Positions 1 to 10,106 of a stretch of 64,000 nt of DNA are shown piece by piece. The stretch is from Nymphalis io (lineage: Eukaryota > Arthropoda > Insecta > Lepidoptera > Nymphalidae): NCBI RefSeq assembly GCF_905147045.1, contig NC_065894.1:6051501-6115500 (forward strand), given 5' to 3'. A program made the translations under genes and the position numbers. Each line of letters starts with the position of its first letter. Position 1 is the stretch's first letter. A model generated the notes under the pieces. It made no database searches. It was not told the origin of the DNA and was given only the letters and a program-made list of their open reading frames with translations.

Positions 1-582
1 TGAAATACTTATTATATTAAACAGCTGCTTATATTGCTAGAAATGACCGTGAAAAATATATATATAATTGTAATCAGTACATATTAATGAAAATAAATAC
101 AACATTTTAATACAAAGCAATCGAAACAACATTTATTCACGAGCTACTTTATCCATCAATATTTATAGTGTTTAATACAATAATTCAATAACAATATTAA
201 TCTGTACAGCTATTAAATGTCAAAAGAACTCATAAAATTGTCAAAATAAATCACAATGCGATACAGGTAAGCCTTCGGAGGCAGTTTTATGTTTAATTAC
301 GCCCACATAACTGACGTGATTGCATTTCCTGTGGCTGACGTGCCAGTTTATTATTTCGCCAATTTGAAACGTTATTAAATTCTTGTAGGTGAAACTGGGG
401 CGTGTGTCGTTAGAACTATTACTAGCAGTTAATAAACAATTCAACTCTAAATAGAGCCCAATATTTGATTTTGCTAAAAGCCATTTTTATTACAACTCAA
501 TTTAAAAATCATTATAATTTGATTCTCATTCAACAATTATGAATAATATCTAATTTTAATAAAAAGGAAATTACCGTACAGT
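1..582. other. AT-rich DNA, nothing recognised
   Basis: No repeat family, RNA gene or plausible exon is visible. The one short open frame, on the minus strand at 241-444, has no recognisable motif and looks like chance. Confidence 0.6.
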
Positions 583-630
583 TATAATAGATATCATAAA
601 CGTAAAGTAACGTTTATGATATCTATTATA
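583..630. repeat. Perfect 21-bp inverted repeat with 6-nt loop
   Basis: The left arm at 583-603 (begins TATAATAGATATC) is the exact reverse complement of 610-630, with loop AAAGTA between. The flanks at 582 and 631 do not pair, so the arms end sharply. No target-site duplication or known transposon terminus is visible. A perfect arm of this length is not expected by chance in a window this size. It could be a foldback from template switching or a hairpin RNA precursor; the sequence alone does not decide. Confidence 0.9.
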
Positions 631-2634
631 CTTATAGCAATATAAGAGATTTATCAATTATTTACAGACATTCTTTTGAAACACATCAAATTTCGAATTA
701 TAAAGATACCAGAACTCTATTCAGACAGCTTAAAGTGCATTGATCTACTCGAATCTCTTCCGAACTTGCACTAAATTCAAATATTTTTACTAAGTGCAGA
801 TTCAAGAAGGTCCTTTTCAAAGGCATCGCAAGATTCTTTTGCGATTTTAGAATAAAAATCCTTCAGGTATAAGGTCAAAGCAAATGTTCGTGCGCTTATT
901 GGAAGGTACTTATGATGTTCTATTTTGTCAGACTGCTGATTTGCTTTAATATGTAAATATTACAAAAGAAATAAAAGAAAATGTTAACCTAATCGCATTT
1001 ATGGCTGTATTACTCAATCATAAATTTAATAATTCATCTATGGAATTCTTATTAAACATAGTCCAAACTAATATAGACAGACCTGTCGTTCATTTATAGT
1101 AGATAAAACTGTTCCGGATTTACCCAAAAAATATTTACCGCAATATTCCTCTTTCTCTTTTGAAACAATTACAAAAGATTAAAGGATAATATCCACCCTA
1201 GTATTCATTTAATACTATCAGGTATCCTAGTATAGAAAGCTATACAAACAAACTTATTTAACTTTTCTGACAATTCATCTACATTCCCGTTTATTTCTGA
1301 ATTAAAATATTATTGTTCTTAACTACCTAATACTGTTAAATAGGGAATAAAATAACTTTTCATTTCATAAAAAATATCAATAATCATAAAAAATCAATTA
1401 AATAACCGATGAGGGTATATTAATAACGCCTATCTACCTATTTGTACATTGCAACTTCATAGCTGTGCTAAAGAGAAAGTAGAAAACTTATATTTTTTTA
1501 CCAATAACTAATCGGGGAAGTAATAAAAAAAATGAATTAAAGGTAATATTAATTAACCGTGTTAGCCCATGATTTCGCTAGGCAACCCATTTGCGATTTA
1601 TCAATGTACATACTATCTAAGATACCAGCTTTGTTATCATCAAATAACAGATGAGGGTATATATTTCTGATATCGTATGTCTACTACAGAATCATTATCT
1701 TCGTGGACGCTCAGAGAGTATACAATTTGATGAACTTCACTCAAATACCTATACTCTAATCTCGGGTGTTTCTTAAAGCAGTATGCTTTTCCCATAGTTA
1801 TTTAATTTTTTTTATTTACAACGGTAATTTATTTCAAATTTAACATTTATGTTACGGATTTACAATCGCGTCACCACATTAGTTTCATGTATCTGTTACG
1901 TTTCATGTGTTTTGTATATTTGGGCATTAATGAAGACCTCGAGCGGATTTGTGGTCTTAATATTTTAAAGACTCATGAATAAATAAAGGGAGCCACTATA
2001 CATATATTTATTATGTACAATACTTGAATACTTTACGCTTAAAATATGCTTTAAACTATTTCTATAACTCATTCCATTACACGTAATAAGTAAGATATTG
2101 TTATTAAAAAATATTTAGTTTAATTTAGTAACTATTTTATATTGCTCTTTACTTTCTTCTAAAAAATATATAGGTTTATAGATAGATTAATTAGATATTC
2201 GACCTATGTGTATGCATTAAATAAGCAAGCGCTATCTAATTAAGGCGTAATTAACTTGTGATTACGAGAATTTCATCAGTTGTTTAATGAATTAACAATC
2301 GAATAACATCAATGCTTGATTAAAGTTTGTTTTGTTAATAATAATGTTTGTAAGCCAATAATACAGGTATTTCTTTTTCGTTAGTAAATTTTCGTTGTAT
2401 TTTGTAATGAAGCGATTTATTTTAGGTAGAATTAAGTAATTATTTTGATCGATCTACGTGATCTTACTCCATGTACTGTGCTAAGCTTTCACATGCCCTG
2501 CGTACTTACCAGTACGCAGTTGTAGTAACAGATGCTTACCAATTTTTTATATTCTATATAGAAACATGAAATCTATAATTAAGTGATATATATATATATA
2601 TATAATATTACGATTATTACTAATAATAATAATA
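631..2634. other. AT-rich DNA without recognised genes
   Basis: No coding signal or family-level repeat was recognised. Minor items are a 9-bp perfect hairpin at 2498-2519 (CTGCGTACT, loop TACC) and a short TA microsatellite near 2587-2604, just before the SINE that follows. Confidence 0.55.
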
Positions 2635-2897
2635 TGCTGGGACATTATTCACACAAGGCCATCTGATCCCAGATTAGGCAGAGCTCGTACTATGGGAACC
2701 AGACAACTGATATACTACATATACTACTTTTTTTTCTAAATATATACTTATAAAGATTTATTATTTAATTAATTAATTAATTACACATAGACTCAGGACA
2801 AAAAGACATATACACAAACGTCTGTCCTGGGTGGGTATCGAACCTACGACCTGCGGCAAAAAAGGCATGTATACCAACCACTATAACCGGGCCGTCA
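2635..2897 (-). mobile_element. tRNA-derived SINE (family C), minus strand
   Basis: Read on the minus strand, the element begins near 2897 with a tRNA-like head. A box-A-like segment (GGTTATAGTGGTTGG) is followed by a box-B-like segment (AGGTTCGATACCCACC) near 2833-2848. These are the internal RNA polymerase III promoter boxes expected of a tRNA-derived SINE. The body runs through an (AATT)n stretch at about 2767-2783 and a segment ending in ...TGTCCCAGCATATTA, with a TTA-rich 3' tail near 2610-2640. I recognise head and body as a family widespread in Lepidoptera, from memory only. The head cannot fold as a normal tRNA because an A-rich stretch replaces the anticodon arm, so it is not a tRNA gene. 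Confidence 0.75.
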
Positions 2898-3049
2898 ATC
2901 TCTATTTATGTATACATGATTTACAAATTTTCATGAAGATTCATGATAGTGATGTCGAGTTTGCCACTAGTATTATACTCGCATATTATAATTCCTAGGA
3001 TTATTAATTAATTGCTCTAAAACATAACGTAAAGTCATCATAATGACTT

Positions 3050-3918
3050 CAATCAATCAACAGCCTTTCGTAATCCACTGCTGGACATAGGCCCCTCCCA
3101 AGGTGCGTCAAAGCTCCCGATCCTCCGCCTTCCGCATCCAGTTGGTCCCCGCGACCTTCTTAAGGTCATCGGCCACCTGGCTGGAGGGGCCCTACGCTGC
3201 GTTTGCCGAGCCGCGGTCTCCACTCTAGGACTCGTCTGCTCCAACGGCCATCGATCCTACGACATACGTGACAAGCCCACTGCCACTTCAGCCTGCTAAT
3301 TTTGCAAGCTATGTCGTGACTCCGGTTCTTTTCCGGATAATCTCATTTCTGATCTTTTCCTTCAAAGATACTCCGAGCATAGCTCGCTCCATAGCACGCT
3401 GAGCGACTTTGAATTTGTGGACTAGTCCCGCAGTTAGTGTCCACGTTTCGGCACCGTATGTCATGGCAGGTAAGACGCATTGGTTGAAGACTTTAGTTTT
3501 CAAACATTGCGGTATAGACGACGTGAGAACTTGACGAAGATTGCCAAATGCTGCCCATCCCAAGCGAATTATCGATCGGCTTCCTTCTCGAAGTTGTTCC
3601 TACCGACTTGTTTAACCTGTCCTAGGTAGGTATATTCCCTAACAACCTCGAGAGGTTTCCCTTCGACGTATATCGGTCCCGGCACGACATGCCTATTGAA
3701 AATGACCTTGGTGTTGTCCAAGTTCCTACCGAGACCGACACGCCGGGAAGACTCGCTTAGGCTACGCAACATTTCGGTAAGTTGTTCCAGTGACTCTGCT
3801 ATGATGATGATATCATCGGCAAATCGAAGGTGTGAGATGTAATCGCCGTTTACATCTCCATAACCAGTCCAATCCAGCGTCTTGAAAACGTCTTCCAACG
3901 CGTTGGTCAACAGTTTCT
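3050..3918 (-). mobile_element. 5'-truncated RTE-type LINE fragment with 10-bp TSD
   Basis: The insertion is flanked by a perfect 10-bp direct repeat, ATAATGACTT, at 3040-3049 and 3919-3928, as made by target-primed reverse transcription. On the minus strand the 5' end is cut inside the reverse transcriptase and the 3' end is a short (TTGA)n-like tail (AATCAATCAACAG on the plus strand). The content is the last part of the reverse transcriptase plus the C-terminal domain of an RTE-clade element. The same 3' terminus recurs at 62169-62434, which confirms where the element ends. Frameshifts show it is dead, but the clear TSD suggests moderate age. Confidence 0.9.
3051..3916 (-). pseudogene. Broken RTE reverse transcriptase, C-terminal half
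   Basis: This is the remnant of an endonuclease-reverse transcriptase polyprotein. The first readable block (3910 down to 3569) contains the active-site box FADD at about residues 30-33 (LRFADDIIIIAES), followed by the conserved EYTYLGQV. The next block (3563 down to 3309) carries YGAETWTLT at residues 36-44, a hallmark of the RTE/BovB thumb region. The two blocks are in different frames. The junction near 3565 reads as a one-base loss, since one extra A would restore continuity. A further frame change and a missing base near 3190 put the tail (...RWSRRVLEW...) in other frames. Finger and palm regions upstream of FADD and the endonuclease are absent. No function is expected. Confidence 0.88.
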
Positions 3919-3928
3919 ATAATGACTT

Positions 3929-5412
3929 ACTACCACAATAATTTTATATACATACTGGTATATATTTATATTAAAACAGAAGTAATATATATTAGTCGTA
4001 ATGACTCAAATCAATTAATATACTTTATGCGGAATTGTCGGTATTCTACAGTGATTAAGTGTTTAAAGTCATTAAAAGGAGAAATTAACTGTTATTATGA
4101 GCCTTTTATAGAAAGGAATCGTAATAACTTCGGAAGACTTTATTTATTTATATTATGAATATTAATTTTTTATCTTTTTATAAAATATATGCTTATTTTT
4201 TATTTATCTATAGTGTACATGTATAATTATTAACGTCCACATTTTTCAGGGGAGTATTTTAATTAAGTGAGTAATTTTTAATACATGAACTGAGCTAAAG
4301 ATTAAAAAAGTATTAAAATTAATATGGCATATCTAATGACAATACACATAAAACCCAAATCCGATGGATTTTAATGCTACTAAATGAACTGTTTATATAA
4401 TAATTTATTTTCATATAATATATAGAATATTTAATATAATATTATTATATTAAATTTGATTATAATTATAGTATAGAAATAAAGTTTATATATTAGTCAC
4501 AATATAAGAAAATCAATAGCTCATCGGTATATGTACATAAAAATCATAAAAAAATAAGCCTCATTATCAGTATTTTACATAACAAAACATTCAAAGGAAC
4601 AAACCTTTGTGATATATTATTTACATTAGAACTGAAAAGACCTGTTGTAATCAACATTGGACAACTTTTAACATCGCGACGTTTATGGACCATCTGACGC
4701 CATTACAGCAGTACTCAGACGCCGCGTTACGGTCTCTTTATTATTATTCGTACCTAAACGACGTGTGTAGTGAATTTTCAATTTCAATGGAAATGTTTTC
4801 GACAATTTATTTTTGATTATTTTTGATGGTTGTATTTTCACCAAAAATATAAATTAATATTTTATTATAAGTTTTCCTGACTAACAAATATGAAATTATA
4901 TCATTGTTTATAAATGCTAGCACACCTTGAAATGAATAGTTTACCTAGTAGCTATTTCTTTGTTAAACCACTTAAAATTTGTAAACAATTACAAAATCTG
5001 ATAAAATAAAACCTACTGAGTTTCTTTCGTTGGTTTTTCTCTGATCAGAATATTTTCTTCTCCGAAACTGTAGTAGTTTTAAATTTGACAATTAATATGT
5101 GTAATAAAGAAATATTGTTGAAGGATTTTGAACTTTTGTATTTTTTTAATCAATAATTTTATATTTTTTTTGCCTCTGCAACACCGAAGATTAGCCGTCA
5201 GCTGTACGAATCGACTTTATCATGAGCCATATAGATCAACATTTCAAAAAACAATTTGAATTTGAACTCTTTATAAAAATCAGAGAATTTCTTCCGAAGG
5301 TATTTACATATTTATTAAAATTTAAAGATCCATAATCTTTAAATTCATGCATAAACATTACATCTGATATTGCGTTTAATAAAATAGTTATTTTGGTGAT
5401 TAAATAAACGCC
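3929..5412. other. AT-rich DNA, no recognised feature
   Basis: Mostly low-complexity AT-rich sequence. A short block at about 4670-4765 has more balanced composition and several CG dinucleotides (ATCGCGACG, GACGCCGCG), which could mark constrained non-coding sequence, but nothing specific is recognised. Confidence 0.45.
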
Positions 5413-5488
5413 GCGTTAATTAATACCTTCCATTAGTATCGCCTGCTCAGCGCTCTATCGCTAACGCAATTAGTTGCGACACTCAGAC
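5413..5488. repeat. 76-bp direct repeat, copy 1
   Basis: This matches 6048-6123 without gaps, with 7 differences in 76 positions by my hand alignment. It contains two AT-rich homeodomain-like cores, TTAATTAAT at the start and CGCAATTAGTTGCG (a near-palindrome) towards the end. Both cores are unchanged between copies although the DNA between them varies. It may be a duplicated regulatory element or a fragment of an unrecognised repeat. Confidence 0.8.
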
Positions 5489-6047
5489 ACTAGACTTGCA
5501 AATTTATAAAAAAAATCGACCGAAACAATTTAATATTTAACTTGGACAAAATTTTAATACTTTTTATAGTCCTTTACGACGCAAAAAATATTAACATTTT
5601 AAATATTGAATATTTTGCAATAAATATTGCAATAAATTGTTTAAAACATTATTATATAATATGTTTAAGAAAACGTAGAAGCAACGTTTTAAGCAAACGT
5701 AGAAGTTGTGAAGATTAAGAAAAATACATTATAACTTAATTACGTGTAGCATCGTAGCATATTCTTGAGAACTATATAATAGATTTAAAGTAATATAGCA
5801 TTAACTTTAAAAATATATTAATAATGCTAATACAATAAAGAGAATTAGTAATATGTGTTCCTATTTCAGAGGTAAAGCTGTTATTAAAGGTCAGGTCAGG
5901 AGAGAAACTTTTGGCTATCACATCACTAGGCAGTCTTCATATCGTTTTGCTATTAAGACTTTAAACCACAAGGATTAGACTATCATCAGTATATTAACCG
6001 AACTATGTTCAAGGAAATAGATATTTCGCAGGTTTGACGCAAGGCCT

Positions 6048-6123
6048 GCGTTAATTAATACCGTCCATTAGCATCGCTTGCTAAGCGCTCTATCGCAAAC
6101 GCAATTAGTTGCGACATTGAGAC
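6048..6123. repeat. 76-bp direct repeat, copy 2
   Basis: Second copy of the block at 5413-5488, same orientation, offset 635 bp. The segments GCGTTAATTAATACC and AACGCAATTAGTTGCGAC are identical in both. It lies about 200 bp upstream of the weak candidate exon at 6319. No transposon termini or TSD were seen around either copy. Confidence 0.8.
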
Positions 6124-6303
6124 TTCGACACCACGACACCAGCTTTCAACCTAAACGCAAATCATGCTGTAATACAATATTCTGTGAAGCGTTTTATGAA
6201 AATGTTTGTTAAAGCTGTCACTAAGATCGTATTAGACATAATCGGCACGTAATTTGGCTTGAGATATCAAATTTTATGTTCTTTGATGTGACACTCGTAC
6301 GCC

Positions 6304-6624
6304 GTGACGGCAAACGCCATGATGTTCTCTTGTGTCATCGCGCCCGTCTCTGCTGCTGCTCTCTATTTCTCGGCGTATATAATACTTGCTACTGTGTGTC
6401 TGAGTGAGTACTGCACACGCAGCAAGAATGTATATATTACCGAAACGAAAATGTTTTCTTTATTTTCGATTTTCACCCGCCAGTCGACCCGTGACGATTA
6501 TATTTATTTATTCTTAATTGTGTTTATCATATTTATGTATTTTATAGGCAAATTTAATAAAATAATATTAGTAAAATTGATTCAACAAGAGCCCTTAAAA
6601 GTAACTTTGACGCAGTTCTCTTAA
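6304..6624 (+). other. Weak candidate first exon, signal-peptide-like
   Basis: An open frame here has tandem ATG codons (6319 and 6322). From the first of them it encodes MMFSCVIAPVSAAALYF and a further hydrophobic run, as expected for a secretion signal. About 90 bases into this frame is GTGAGT (near 6401), which fits a splice donor. The local DNA is richer in C and G than its surroundings. Downstream of that point the frame turns into AT-rich, low-complexity residues, as expected for intron. There is no homolog I recognise and no matching acceptor exon in the window. Hydrophobic frames also arise by chance in such DNA, so this is only a hypothesis. Confidence 0.15.
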
Positions 6625-6925
6625 GTTCAAGCGAGGAAAATGGTATTAGGCTTTTCGTCGGTTCAATGGTTCGCGACGTTCAGATATCACCAGAACCTTA
6701 GCTCCAAAAGTTCGCATACATTATTTCAGATTGTAAAATTATCGGATCTCGTGAATTTTGATAAACTATAATTTTAATAATTTGACTTTATTTTATTAAT
6801 AACAGGAAGTTAACCTGTGTGTGTTAATTGAATTGAACTATTTATTAGAACTAAAAAGTCTTAATCCCAGTCTTAAAAAAGGTTTCCATTAAGATCTTAA
6901 TTATAATACGAATTATACGAATTAA

Positions 6926-7187
6926 GGTAGTGGCTCTGTGCAAGCTCGTCTGGATAGGTACCACCTACTTATCAGATAGTACTTGGCACTGTTGTGTTCT
7001 GGTTTGAAGGGTGAATGAGCCAGAGGAATTACAGGCACAAGAGACATAACATCTTAGTTTTCAAGGTTGGTGGTGCATTGGCGATGTAAGCGATAGTTAA
7101 CATTTACAATGCCAATGTCTATTGGCGTTGTTGACTACTTACCATTAGGTGGTCCATATGCTCGTCCGCTACCTATTCTACCAAAAA
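6926..7187 (+). mobile_element. Dispersed element B, copy 1
   Basis: A near full-length copy running from a head with TGCAAGCTCGTCTGG to a 3' end ...CTATTCTACCAAAAA. It shares long blocks with copies at 9825-10106, 40791-41035, 58484-58709 and 61500-61737. A 3'-proximal hairpin lies at 7133-7154: GACTAC, loop TTACCATTAG, GTGGTC, with one G-T pair in the stem. No coding capacity. The A-rich 3' end suggests a retroposed, non-autonomous element. I recognise it as a common lepidopteran repeat but cannot name it with certainty. Confidence 0.8.
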
Positions 7188-9824
7188 CTCCGAATTTTCT
7201 TACTTGGAGTTAAAATTTCTAAGAAAATCAAATGTTACCGAATCGAAGAACATATTACGTGACCACTTTTACAGTGGAAACAAACTCAAACGCAAATTAT
7301 TAGAGCAACTCTAACCTCCCTTTCTTTACCGTCCGACTTCGCTCCGTGAACTTTCAATAGATTCATTAGGACTCTAACGAGATCTTCCAAAGAGAATTAC
7401 GAGTGCTTTGTTTCGCTAAATGCGATTTATATTATTTATAACAATATTTCAATGTCGTTTTTTACGCCATCATAACACTTTTCTTTTTACTATTTAATCT
7501 TTAAGGTATTTAATACAAAAGACTTGAAATAATATCATTTAATTAAATTATTATTCTATGTGAGGTATATAAAGATTACTAATTAGTTCGAATGTACGTA
7601 AAACGTTTAAAATTAATACGCCATTTATTTAAATGAGGATTAACAGAATGTGATAATTAAATTAAAATTGATTTTTTATAAAAATATATATTTGTTATAA
7701 AAATTAATGATTACTCTTACATATAAAAAATTGATAAATGTTGCTGTTGACTTTTCTCTACACATTTTGAAGTTCTACAAATCTTTCAAGTTCAAGTTTA
7801 GTGTATGTGTTAAATATGTATACAATATATAAATAATTTATATAAGTTTTGTCAATTTCGAAAGCGCCTGTACCGATAATCATCTCCACGACTTCGGCGT
7901 ATCAAGCCATTTTTCAAAAAATATGCAACATATTAACTTATAGTGTTTGACCTTTTTTTCATCAAAAATTTTTATATATTGAATTAGATATCAAGAAAAT
8001 ATTTCATATTTTTATAAGAATACTAAGATAACTAAACTCATACTTATATATGTACATTGAACACATTTGTATACATAGCTTAAATAATTTTAAAAACGAA
8101 TAAGATTATATATTATAGAATTAGAATCAAATCGATTGGAAGTGTCGATTTGACGCCGACAAAATTGTGAATCCGAGGAACGATATTTTTCAAACCAACT
8201 GCAGCCGCGCGATAAGAGCCTACGAAAATGTGACCGAATTTCAATCAAATTTATGACTTATTATTATGATTATAGGTACGTTATCTGCGCGTCGCATAAA
8301 ATTTGCGATTTGACTGAAAAGGTGTACTCTACCGTTACAAATTTGTCGGCAATCGTAAGGTGGCGATAACGATTCGGAAAATTAATCTCGGAGTAAAAAA
8401 CGTTTTGAAGGGGAGTCTATTCGGATATTCAGTAATAAATGTTAAAATTAATGGCAAAATTACTCGTGCACTAACTTCGAACCGAATGTACGTTTAAGAA
8501 ATGAGAAGCAATTTATTGTTCAAATAAAATAAATATACTCTACAAAGATTCGAATATAGAATATACAAATATAATTCTGAAAATATTTGAATAACATGTA
8601 ACTGAAAGTATTGTCTTTTTGAGACTAAACTTTGTTTTATTATTTTTTTTCTTTTATTTTTTATATTCGTTAATAATAATAAAAAAATACTAACCGTCTT
8701 GTTTTAAGCTCAGACACAGAAAATATTATATAGTTTGTCTGTAACTGACATATTTAGAGCAAATTTAACTGTTATTAGCTTCACCCACAAAATATATCGT
8801 ATAAAACAACAGATGCAAACAGACACAAAGCAATGAATTAATTATTGAAAGTATATTACTCCATAAAATTGGAACGCGAAATCATTTCCAGATGTAATAA
8901 GTTATTATAACACTTAGTGAAAGTCACCGAATGAAATCTTTGTTCTCCGCCACCCCGGGGAGTTGCCGGACCGCTCGCAGCGATTGAAATTTAAAATATT
9001 GTACCCTTTGCCATTATGCGAGCTTATTCACCCTTGAAATATCCCTGGGGGCGCCAGGTACAACGATTGGGGAAAATATTTTACACTTGTTACTAAGGAT
9101 GTCGCTTTCAAGTCTGCTTTTACGCGATCCTAATCGTTACACTAATTCCGACTTAGCTGCCCGGTTTTAAAGTTGAAAATTCATCCGACATGTTAATAAT
9201 TTCAGTGAGTATTTATGAAAAGCACTTAATTAGTGTGTCGAGAATGAAAAATTGTTATTGAAACCGAGTTGATTGAACTGGCATTTCATAACTATGTCAT
9301 TTTGGATGCGACGTTAATGAAAACGCGATTAATCACCGCCCATATCTCATCAACGCTTTTAGTAAATGGTACCCGACGCGTGATTCTGCAGTTATTCACT
9401 CGGGAGAAACTATTTTGTGTACGTGATTATGATATACGTGTACTATATATACCTACTTTAGTATTACTTTAAGTCATTGATGTTTTGAAGCCTCTTCAAA
9501 ATTCCTTGATTTGAAAATTGTTTTAAGTTTCTTTGTAACTAGAAATGAAATTGAGTTTTTTATTGCTTTAAAATAAATAATAAAAAATATAGCTCTCAAA
9601 GTAGTATTTGAAAAGTTATACTCTTTTCAAATATCAATTTTGTGTAGAATGTTGACCGTAGAAATGATAAGAGATTTTTAATTAGATATGTAAGAATTAT
9701 GTGAAACGAGCTACTTGTCCAATATAGAGTGGTAACGTTTTACAACGTAAAGCATATGCTATATATTAATACATAAATATACACATTTTTTCAAATAGAC
9801 AATTATTTTAAAGATATTTTATTG
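7188..9824. other. Non-coding DNA with a GC-richer island near 8.9-9.1 kb
   Basis: Mostly AT-rich and unique. At about 8945-9065 the sequence becomes noticeably GC-rich (CCACCCCGGGGAGTTGCCGG, CCTGGGGGCGCCAGG) without a convincing open frame or repeat match. This could be a conserved non-coding or promoter-like block, but the evidence is composition only. Confidence 0.4.
9605..9633. repeat. Short perfect hairpin, 11-bp arms
   Basis: TATTTGAAAAG at 9605-9615 is complemented by CTTTTCAAATA at 9623-9633 with a 7-nt loop. Being short and AT-rich, it may be a chance occurrence. Confidence 0.5.
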
Positions 9825-10106
9825 AATAGGTAGGCGTATGACCAAATGGGCCACCTGATGGTAAATGGTCATGGTCATCACCGCTCATAGACATTTGCAT
9901 TGAAAGAAATGTTAACCATTCCTTACATCGCCAATGTGCCACCAACCTTAGGAACTAAGATGTTATGTCCCATGTGCCTGTAATTACACTGGCTCACTCC
10001 CCTTCAAAACGAAACACAACAATACCAAGCACTGCTCTTTTGAGGTAGAATATCTGATGAGTGAGTGGTGCCTACCCAGACGAGCTTGCACATAGCTCAA
10101 CCACCA
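9825..10106 (-). mobile_element. Dispersed element B, copy 2 (minus)
   Basis: Near full-length copy in inverse orientation: the 3' end reads AATAGGTAGGCG at the left edge and the head reads CAGACGAGCTTGCACA near 10077-10092. The 3' hairpin loop motif appears as CTGATGGTAAA on the plus strand around 9856. Its stem is partly degraded (CCAT pairing with GTGG). It is substantially complementary to copy 1 at 6926-7187, so the two form a long imperfect inverted repeat about 2.6 kb apart. Confidence 0.8.
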
